Assembly: GCF_007746795.1 (NCBI RefSeq)
Contig: NZ_CP036343.1
Location: 5,121,357 to 5,185,356, forward strand
Length of the DNA stretch: 64,000 nucleotides
Origin: Gimesia algae
Lineage (GTDB): Bacteria > Planctomycetota > Planctomycetia > Planctomycetales > Planctomycetaceae
Direction: 5' to 3'
Shown: positions 1-7,061 of the stretch, in pieces
Numbering within the stretch: the first letter of the stretch is position 1
Layout of the letters: every line of letters begins with the position of its first letter
The notes under the pieces: model-generated
Database searches by the model: none
Seen by the model: only the letters and a program-made list of their open reading frames with translations
What the model was told of the DNA's origin: nothing
Made by a program: the position numbers and the translations under genes

Positions 1-1
1 C

Positions 2-388
2 AAAATCAAACGCAGCCAGCTGATCCCGATGATGCAGCTGTTTGATGCCCCCGAAGCACTGGTCAGTATCGGACAGCGTTCCAGCACCACGATTGCACCG
101 CAAGCCTTACTGTTTATGAACGCTGATTTCATCAGAAAAAGTGCTGGTTCATTTGCAGCACGTCTTTTGAAAGAACATCCGGAGTCCCTCGAAACAAACA
201 TTCAGAATGCCTACCAGATCGCCTTGGGTCGAAATCCAACAGACAACGAAACTGCTATTTCTCTCGCATTCATTCGACAGCATCAGACCTCCTATCAGGC
301 AGAGAAAAAACAGAACGCCACATTGTTGGCATTAACTGATTTCACGCACGCGTTACTCAGCACCAACGAATTTATCTACCCGAATTAA
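2..388 (+). CDS. DUF1553 (PSD1-type) protein, C-terminal fragment
   Basis: The reading frame enters from the left edge of the window, so only the C-terminal part of the protein is present. The visible segment contains the family hallmark in which an Arg-Ser is followed by Phe-Asp-Ala-Pro, then the SSTTIAPQALLFMN stretch and a FIRKSA helix, as in the C-terminal DUF1553 domain of planctomycete exported proteins with DUF1549. The end of the protein, with the helical ALGRNPTDNE segment, also fits the family. It lies 67 nt upstream of a DUF1501 gene on the same strand, the usual pairing for these families. The biochemical function is not established; a role in breakdown of complex polysaccharides is often suggested from genome context. 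Residues before the left edge, including any heme motifs, cannot be seen. Confidence 0.85.
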   Translation, partial: KIKRSQLIPMMQLFDAPEALVSIGQRSSTTIAPQALLFMNADFIRKSAGSFAARLLKEHPESLETNIQNAYQIALGRNPTDNETAISLAFIRQHQTSYQAEKKQNATLLALTDFTHALLSTNEFIYPN

Positions 389-455
389 AATTGAGAAGCA
401 CACAACGACATAAGAAACCGTTTTTAAAACGTATTTCATATTGAGAGGTTTTCAG

Positions 456-1943
456 ATGAAACCATCATCCAGCGAATTACCGACGATCTCACTGAACCAG
501 TTACTGGCACGACGACAGTTACTCAAGCGCGCGGGCAGCGGTCTGGGGACGCTCGGGTTGCTCAGTCTCCTCCAGCAAGAGGGTGTCCTGGAACAGTCCG
601 CAGCGGCCCCTTCGATTCAGGCCACCAATCCCCTGGCTCCCAAGCCAACACACTTCCCGGCCAAAGCCAAAGCAGTGATCTGGCTGTTTATCAACGGTGG
701 TCCCAGTCAGGTCGACACCTGGGATTATAAACCCGAACTGGAAAAACGAGACGGGGTGGCGTTGGAAGGCTTCGACAACAAAACCGGCTTCTTCCAGAAT
801 TCGGTCGGCCCGTTGATGAAGAGTCCCTTCAAATTCAAACAATATGGTGAATCCGGAAAATGGGTTTCCGAAATTTTCCCGAATATGGCACAACACGTCG
901 ACAAGATGGCCTTCATTCACTCAGGCCATACAGAATCGAACAATCACAGTCCGGCCCTGTTTATGATGAACAGCGGCCTGCCTAAAATGGGATATCCCTG
1001 TGTCGGTTCCTGGGTGACCTATGGACTCGGTTCTGAAAGCAACAGCCTGCCGGCATTTGTTGTGATGTCCGACCCACTGGGACGTGGCCTGCCTAAAGGA
1101 CAGAGTCTGAACTGGGGTGCCGGCTTTCTGCCCAGCGTCTATCAGGGAACGTATTTGCGTCCTACAGGTGAGCCGATAGATAACTTGCAGCCTCCCGCTG
1201 TCCTCACCGAAAAAGGGCGACAACGTTCTCAGTTGGATCTGCTGAAATCGCTCAATCGCCAGCATCTGCAGCAGAATGATAGTGACCAGGAACTGGCAGC
1301 ACGCATTGAAAGCTTCGAACTGGCTTATCGAATGCAGAGCGCCGCCCCTGAAGCCCTTGATATCGCCCAGGAACCTAAACATCTCCAGGAACAGTATGGT
1401 ATTGGCAATAAGAAGTGCGAGCATTTTGCCAAACAGTGCCTGATCGCGAGACGTATGGTCGAACGGGGCACCCGCTTCGTACAGATCTACTCAGGCGGTA
1501 TGGAGAACCAGCGCAGCTGGGATGGCCACTCGGATATCAAAGGCAACCATAGTGGCTTCGCTGAAGAGACCGACCAGCCGATTGCCGCATTACTGGCTGA
1601 CCTGGAAGCGCGGGGCCTGCTCAACGAAACTTTGGTGATCTGGGGTGGTGAATTCGGACGGCTGCCGATCGCCCAGAAAGGCGCCACTCCGGGACGCGAT
1701 CACAATCCGCACGCTTTCACCACCTGGCTGGCAGGTGGCGGTGTCAAAGCGGGAACCAGCTACGGTGCCACGGATGAAATCGGCTTCAAAGCAGCAGAAA
1801 ATAAAGTACATGTAAATGATCTGCACGCGACCATCCTCAGACTGCTGGGCATGGATCATGAAAAACTGACTTATCTCTACAGCGGACGGCGATTCCGGCT
1901 GACAGATGTAGGCGGTCATGTGATCAACGAGATCATAGCGTAA
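456..1943 (+). CDS. DUF1501 family exported protein
   Basis: This is a DUF1501 protein of about 495 residues, a family with an alkaline-phosphatase/sulfatase-like fold and unproven activity. The N-terminus holds a twin-arginine-like segment (ARRQLLKRAGSGLGTLGLL), so Tat export is likely. Family motifs visible are NGGPSQVDTWDYKPEL, the central FAKQCLIARRMVERG helix, GGEFGRLP, and GRDHNPHAFTTWLAGGG near the C-terminus. An in-frame TTG lies at 441, but the ATG at 456 is preferred because GAGAGG at 443-448 sits 7 nt upstream of it. It follows the DUF1553 fragment and probably forms one operon with it. A PAS-AraC regulator faces it from downstream. The family call is secure; the reaction is unknown. 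Confidence 0.9.
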   Translation: MKPSSSELPTISLNQLLARRQLLKRAGSGLGTLGLLSLLQQEGVLEQSAAAPSIQATNPLAPKPTHFPAKAKAVIWLFINGGPSQVDTWDYKPELEKRDGVALEGFDNKTGFFQNSVGPLMKSPFKFKQYGESGKWVSEIFPNMAQHVDKMAFIHSGHTESNNHSPALFMMNSGLPKMGYPCVGSWVTYGLGSESNSLPAFVVMSDPLGRGLPKGQSLNWGAGFLPSVYQGTYLRPTGEPIDNLQPPAVLTEKGRQRSQLDLLKSLNRQHLQQNDSDQELAARIESFELAYRMQSAAPEALDIAQEPKHLQEQYGIGNKKCEHFAKQCLIARRMVERGTRFVQIYSGGMENQRSWDGHSDIKGNHSGFAEETDQPIAALLADLEARGLLNETLVIWGGEFGRLPIAQKGATPGRDHNPHAFTTWLAGGGVKAGTSYGATDEIGFKAAENKVHVNDLHATILRLLGMDHEKLTYLYSGRRFRLTDVGGHVINEIIA

Positions 1944-1972
1944 GACTATTTCTTCACAAAAATCATTCAACA

Positions 1973-2749
1973 TTAAGACATCGATTCGGTCGCCTTAAAT
2001 TTTTTACGATACTCGGAAGGAGAAATGCCCATCAGGTTCACGAACTGCTTGGTGAAATAACTCTGATCATAAAAGCCTGACTCCAGCGCGATTTCCGACA
2101 CCCGTTTTTCGGTTCGCGTCAACGACTGACACGCGGCGTTGATTCTCACACGCAAGATATATTTCTGGGGGGTGATCTGATACAGCTTTTTGAATTTTCG
2201 ATCAAACTGGCTCACAGAGAGATACATCAGATCCGCCAGATGGGAGATCTGAATCCGTTCCTGATAATGCTCGAGAACATACGCGATGACTTTATCCAGT
2301 TCCTGATATGACTGAAACTCAGTGCCGGCCACTTTAATATCACGCAGAACCCCTGCGACACCAATGACTTTTCCACCATCGCCAAACAGAGGAATTTTAC
2401 TGCACAGATACCATTTGAGATTTCCGTGACGATCCGGAATCAACCAGACCTGATTGGGCAGCGGACTGGCGGACTCCATCACGCGTTGATCTTCAGCAAC
2501 ATACTGTTCTGCGAGGTCTTTGGGATGAATGTCAAAATCAGTCTTACCGATGATATCCTCTTCGCGGGGAATCGCGCGGACGTCCATCCAGGTGTGACTG
2601 ATGTTGATAAATCGCCCCTGGGCGTCCTTCGCGAAAAAGTAGGCGTCGGGAATGTAATTAAACAACTCTTCCAGATGGAGCTTATTATCCAGCCGTTTCA
2701 AAAAGTCATCACGGAATTTCTGAGAATCAAACATGCGTAAATAATACAA
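1973..2749 (-). CDS. PAS domain-containing AraC-type transcriptional regulator
   Basis: A 258-residue cytoplasmic regulator. Residues about 25-140 form a PAS domain (NYIPDAYFFAKDAQGRF, then GKTDFDIHP and the terminal IGVAGVLRDIK strand). Residues about 155-250 form the two helix-turn-helix units of the AraC family (ISHLADLMYLSVSQFDRKFK and VSEIALESGFYDQSYFTKQF, ending MGISPSEYRKKF). An alternative start is Met6 (2734). It is transcribed away from the DUF1501 gene at 2937 across a 187-nt intergenic stretch that contains two palindromes, so control of that cluster and of itself is a reasonable inference. The PAS ligand or cofactor cannot be told from sequence. No membrane segment or signal peptide is present. 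Confidence 0.9.
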   Translation of the reverse strand: MYYLRMFDSQKFRDDFLKRLDNKLHLEELFNYIPDAYFFAKDAQGRFINISHTWMDVRAIPREEDIIGKTDFDIHPKDLAEQYVAEDQRVMESASPLPNQVWLIPDRHGNLKWYLCSKIPLFGDGGKVIGVAGVLRDIKVAGTEFQSYQELDKVIAYVLEHYQERIQISHLADLMYLSVSQFDRKFKKLYQITPQKYILRVRINAACQSLTRTEKRVSEIALESGFYDQSYFTKQFVNLMGISPSEYRKKFKATESMS

Positions 2750-2852
2750 ATTTATGCGTGTTTTCTACAAGACGACATTGATCTGAGCGTCTACGATATG
2801 CGAAAATAAACGAATCAGCGTTTTTTTAAGTGAATCCAGGAATTCGTCTATT

Positions 2853-2907
2853 TTCAATTTCGAAATTGAACCACATTTCAGAGTTGATTTTCGAAGATTC
2901 GACTCTG
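2853..2907. promoter_or_regulatory. Two palindromes in the AraC/DUF1501 divergent region
   Basis: Positions 2853-2870 are a perfect 18-bp palindrome (TTCAATTTCGAAATTGAA). Positions 2879-2887 and 2899-2907 form a second inverted repeat of nine pairs, one of them G-T, around a core that again holds TTCGAA. The two CG centres (2861-2862 and 2892-2893) are 31 bp apart, about three helical turns. The second repeat ends 29 nt before the preferred DUF1501 start. The spacing and position suggest paired operator sites; which regulator binds is not shown by the sequence. Confidence 0.5.
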
Positions 2908-2936
2908 TGTTGAAATCCATATGATTGGGGTGCATT

Positions 2937-4313
2937 ATGCTGAAGTTTACCGGTCGAGGCACAGCACATACCTGCAGCGGCGTGACACGCAGAGATTTTC
3001 TGCAGGTCGGAACGCTGGGTGCCATGGGACTCTCTCTGCCCCAATATCTCGAAGCGAAAGAGAAAGGCCTGGTGGATAAAAAGAACGACAATCGTTCTGC
3101 TATCATGATCTTCAACCTGGGCGCCCCCAGTCAGCTAGACACCTTCGATATGAAACCGGATGCCCCGGCAGAAATTCGCGGGCCCTTTAAACCAATCAAT
3201 ACCGCTTCTCCCGACATCGACATCTCTGAAATCCTGCCAATGCATGCGAAGGTCGCCGACAAGTTCTCGTTGGTGCGTTCCTGCTATCATACAGCAGCCG
3301 CCGTGCACGATGCCGGCTGGCAGATGATGCAGACCGGGCGCCTGTTTACCGGTGGTATCAATACCCCCCACATTGGTTCGGTCGTTGATTATCTTCGCGG
3401 TCGCAAAACCGATCTGCCCGCGAATGTTGTCCTCCCCGAAACCATGGGACGTGGAGGCGGAAATCTTCCGAACGGACAGGCGGGTGGCTTCCTGGGGAAA
3501 GCCCACGATCCATTCGCGTTGATGGCCGATCCTTCCAAACCGAATTTCAGAGTTCCCGATATGCTGCCTCCCAAAGAAATTGGCACAGCCCGTCTGGAAC
3601 GACGCAAAAAAATACGCGAAGTCGTTGACGACACCATCAATTACTTCGAATCTACGGAAGACGCGAAACTCCTGAACGGGAATTTCCACTCCGCATACAG
3701 ACTGATGACCAGTAAAGAAGCCCGCGAAGCCTTCGATCTTTCGAAAGAACCCAAAAAAGTCCGCGAGCGATATGGCATGAACCGCTTCGGACAATGCTGT
3801 CTCCTATCGCGACGACTGGTCGAAGCCGGAGTACGATTTGTTACCATTAATACCTTCCTGACTGTCTTCAATGAAATTACCTGGGATATCCACGGTTCCA
3901 AACCCTTCACCTCGATTGAAGGCATGAAAAACATTGTAGCCCCCATGTATGACCAGGCTTACAGCGCCCTGATTGAAGACTTGTATGATCGAGGCATGCT
4001 CGATGAAACTCTGGTCTGCAATGTGGCGGAATTCGGAAGGACTCCAAAAGTTAATCCCGCAGGAGGCCGGGATCACTGGCCTCAATGTTTCACCTGTTAC
4101 TTTGCCGGCGGTGGGGTTCAGGGGGGACGCGTGGTCGGCAGCAGTGACCCCATTGGCGGTGTACCCGCTGATCAGCCTGTTTCCCCCGGCGATCTCGCAG
4201 CGACCGTATATCACAGCCTGGGATTTGATTTGCATACGGTTCTGCCCGGTCCTTCCGGACGTCCCTTCCCGATTGTCGATGTGGGTAATCATGAAATCCG
4301 TGAGCTGTTTTAA
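2937..4313 (+). CDS. DUF1501 family exported protein (second copy)
   Basis: A second DUF1501 protein of about 458 residues. The N-terminus has a twin-arginine motif (TRRDFLQVGTLGAMGLSL) that predicts Tat export. Conserved family segments are NLGAPSQLDTFDMKPDAP, the MGRGGGNLPNGQAG loop, FGQCCLLSRRLVEAG, AEFGRTPKVNPAGGRDHWP, and the C-terminal PGDLAATVYHSLG. An in-frame TTG at 2925 is possible, but the ATG at 2937 is preferred since a GGGG run lies a few bases upstream. It heads a same-strand cluster with the DUF1549/DUF1553 gene at 4480 and the cytochrome/WD40 gene at 7062. It is not a close duplicate of the copy at 456, since only the family motifs match. The reaction is unknown. Confidence 0.92.
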   Translation: MLKFTGRGTAHTCSGVTRRDFLQVGTLGAMGLSLPQYLEAKEKGLVDKKNDNRSAIMIFNLGAPSQLDTFDMKPDAPAEIRGPFKPINTASPDIDISEILPMHAKVADKFSLVRSCYHTAAAVHDAGWQMMQTGRLFTGGINTPHIGSVVDYLRGRKTDLPANVVLPETMGRGGGNLPNGQAGGFLGKAHDPFALMADPSKPNFRVPDMLPPKEIGTARLERRKKIREVVDDTINYFESTEDAKLLNGNFHSAYRLMTSKEAREAFDLSKEPKKVRERYGMNRFGQCCLLSRRLVEAGVRFVTINTFLTVFNEITWDIHGSKPFTSIEGMKNIVAPMYDQAYSALIEDLYDRGMLDETLVCNVAEFGRTPKVNPAGGRDHWPQCFTCYFAGGGVQGGRVVGSSDPIGGVPADQPVSPGDLAATVYHSLGFDLHTVLPGPSGRPFPIVDVGNHEIRELF

Positions 4314-4479
4314 GGCAATCCTGAGTCAGCGGATCATTAACGCTGATGATACATAGATTACGCAATTTTACGAATCGTACATCGAAGATGACGACACTGT
4401 CGTCTGCTTTCATGACGCGCGGTACATCCCCCGACTCCTCACGCGACTTCCACTTAATTTTCATAAAGAGAAGTGCTCG

Positions 4480-6993
4480 ATGTCTTACTCAAAACGATTA
4501 ACCCGATTTAGTATTCTGATCTGCCTGGCGATCTCTTTCGGATTTACCCCCGTTCTGACGCCCCTTTCAGCAGCAGAAACAAGCAATCGAATTGTACTCC
4601 TGCCCCAACAGATTCAGCTCAACAGCAGGGAAGCACGACACGGACTGTTAATTCAGCAAATTAACAATGGTGAAATATCCGGGCCTGTCACAGACAAAGT
4701 AAAACTGAGTTCCAGTAATCCGAAAGTCGTAAAAATCAGCGAAACCACACTGGTCCCGGTTGGCAATGGTACTGCTGTCATCACAGCACGTTCCGGCGAT
4801 CAGGAAGCCCAAAGCACGGTCACGGTCACCGGTATTGAAGTACCCCATAAGTGGAGTTTTCGCAATGACGTGCAACCGATTTTAACGAAAGCAGGTTGTA
4901 ATTCGGGCCCCTGTCACGGTGCACTTGCCGGTAAAGGGGGATTCCGCCTCTCACTCAAAGCTTACGACGTCTTCGGCGATTATTACACAATCGCCAAACA
5001 GTCGCGGGGCAGACGCATTGAACTCTCCGATCCGGCACGCAGTCTGTTTCTGATCAAACCAACCGGCGCCGTTCCCCATAAAGGAGGTGTGCGTTTTGAA
5101 ACAGATTCCCCCGAATACCGCATTCTGTCAGAATGGATCGCACAGGGAGCGGCAGCACCGGAGAAGATCAACCCTGTGATTGAACGGCTGGAAGTCTTAC
5201 CGGTACGATCCGTTCTTACGAAAGGACAGACACAACATATTCTTGTCCAGGCGCACTACTCAGACCATTCAGTCCGTGATGTCACCCGCTGGACCAGCTT
5301 TTCGTCTGTCAATGAAAGTGTGGCTTCAGTCGATGCAGCAGGTACTATCACAGTCACCGGGTACGGCGAAGGGGCGATCGTCTGTAATTATTCCAGCAAA
5401 ATCGCCATTTCAAAAATCACCTCTCCCTATCCGCAGGAGATTATCCCTGAAATCTATGCGAAATCGCCGAAAAATAATTTTATCGATGAACTGGTCATCA
5501 AACAGTTAAAACGTCTGAACCTGCCTCCTTCGCCACAGTCAAATGACGCTGACTTCATCCGCCGTGCCTATATTGACACCATCGGGATGCTACCCACCCC
5601 TGCGGAAGTTCAGGCATTTGTCAAAGATCAGAATCAGGACAAACGAAACCAGCTGATCGACCGTCTGCTGGACCGTCCGGAGTTTATCGACTATTGGACT
5701 TACAAATGGTCTGATCTACTGCTGGTAAATGGCGCCCTTATCAGACCAGAGCCTGTGAAAGCCTATCATGGCTGGATTCGTGAGCATGTCACACAGAATA
5801 CTCCCTGGGATGAGATAGTGCGGGAACTGATCACCTCACAGGGCAGCAGTATTGAAAATGGCGCCACCAACTTTTATGCCATCCATCAGGATCCGGAATC
5901 GATGACGGAAAATGTCAGCCAGGCATTTCTGGGGCTGTCGATTGGCTGCGCCAAATGCCATAATCACCCGCTCGAAAAATGGACCAACAACCAGTACTAC
6001 GCGATGGCGAACTTCTTCTCCCGCGTTCGCGCCAAAGGCTGGGGCGGTGCACAAAGTGCCGGTAATGGAATTCGTACCCTGTTTGTTGCCACCGAAGGAG
6101 ACCTGGTTCAACCGTTAACAGGAAAACCACAACCGCCGACCCCACTGGATGGCACGGCAATCGACATCAACTCTCCTGAAGACCGCCGCGTCTATCTGGC
6201 CAACTGGCTGACATCGAAAGACAATCACTTTTTCAGCCGCGCGATCACAAATCGTGTCTGGGCAAACTACTTCGGTGTAGGACTGGTAGAAGCAGTCGAT
6301 GACATGCGGGAATCCAATCCAGCCAGCAATGAAGAACTGCTGGTTGCCGCCTCCGAATACCTGGTCGACCATGATTTCGATCTGAAAGCGTTGATGAAAG
6401 TCATTCTTCAATCCGCCGCGTATCAGCGAAGCAGCCAGCCATTGCCTGAGAATAAGGCTGAGAAACGCTTTTATTCCCGCTACTATCCCCGCCGCATGAT
6501 GGCGGAAGTCCTGCTGGATGCGATTTCCCAAGTGACCGATGTCCCCTCAGAATTCACGATGTATTACGAACCGAACCCTCAGAAAACCGACTTCTACCCC
6601 AAGGGAACCAAAGCAATTCAGCTGTATGATTCCTCGGTCATTTCGTATTTCCTGAAAACGTTTGGTCGCAATGAGAGGATGATTACCTGCGAATGTGAAC
6701 GGACGGAAGAACCGACGATGGTCCAGGTCCTGCACATCTCCAACGGGGACACGATCAACAACAAACTCAAAGACAAAGCCAGCCGCGTCACCAAAATGCT
6801 GGAGGCGAAAAAATCAGACAAAGAACTGATTGCAGAAATTTACCTGCTCTGTCTCTCCCGCCAGCCAACTGCAGAAGAAGAAACCAAGTTGTTGAAAATA
6901 CTCCAGGAAACCCCGCCTGCGGAAAAACGACTGGCTGTTGAAGATCTGTTCTGGGGCGTTCTCAGCAGCCGCGAGTTTCTGTTCAACCATTAA
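4480..6993 (+). CDS. Exported DUF1549/DUF1553 protein with Ig-like domains and c-type heme motifs
   Basis: A secreted protein of 837 residues. It has an N-terminal signal peptide (about residues 1-31, ending LSAAET), then Big2-like Ig segments (SSNPKVVKISETTLVPVGNGTAVITA, and a second near residue 275, VNESVASVDAAGTITVTGYG). A CX4CH motif at residues 140-146 (CNSGPCH) is typical of the planctomycete cytochrome domain of this family. The DUF1549 region starts near residue 335 and includes DADFIRRAYIDTIGMLPTP and C490-AKC-H494-NHP. The DUF1553 region follows (SRAITNRVWANYFGVGLV to the FWGVLSSREFLFNH end). It lies between a DUF1501 gene and a WD40/cytochrome gene on the same strand. The substrate is not known. 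The CX4CH spacing differs from classical CXXCH and may or may not carry heme. Confidence 0.92.
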   Translation: MSYSKRLTRFSILICLAISFGFTPVLTPLSAAETSNRIVLLPQQIQLNSREARHGLLIQQINNGEISGPVTDKVKLSSSNPKVVKISETTLVPVGNGTAVITARSGDQEAQSTVTVTGIEVPHKWSFRNDVQPILTKAGCNSGPCHGALAGKGGFRLSLKAYDVFGDYYTIAKQSRGRRIELSDPARSLFLIKPTGAVPHKGGVRFETDSPEYRILSEWIAQGAAAPEKINPVIERLEVLPVRSVLTKGQTQHILVQAHYSDHSVRDVTRWTSFSSVNESVASVDAAGTITVTGYGEGAIVCNYSSKIAISKITSPYPQEIIPEIYAKSPKNNFIDELVIKQLKRLNLPPSPQSNDADFIRRAYIDTIGMLPTPAEVQAFVKDQNQDKRNQLIDRLLDRPEFIDYWTYKWSDLLLVNGALIRPEPVKAYHGWIREHVTQNTPWDEIVRELITSQGSSIENGATNFYAIHQDPESMTENVSQAFLGLSIGCAKCHNHPLEKWTNNQYYAMANFFSRVRAKGWGGAQSAGNGIRTLFVATEGDLVQPLTGKPQPPTPLDGTAIDINSPEDRRVYLANWLTSKDNHFFSRAITNRVWANYFGVGLVEAVDDMRESNPASNEELLVAASEYLVDHDFDLKALMKVILQSAAYQRSSQPLPENKAEKRFYSRYYPRRMMAEVLLDAISQVTDVPSEFTMYYEPNPQKTDFYPKGTKAIQLYDSSVISYFLKTFGRNERMITCECERTEEPTMVQVLHISNGDTINNKLKDKASRVTKMLEAKKSDKELIAEIYLLCLSRQPTAEEETKLLKILQETPPAEKRLAVEDLFWGVLSSREFLFNH

Positions 6994-7061
6994 TTTGCTT
7001 GCTGCAATTATTCTGATACCAATCGAGATCTTTATCTACTAGCGCTGACCTGAGGTCCCTG

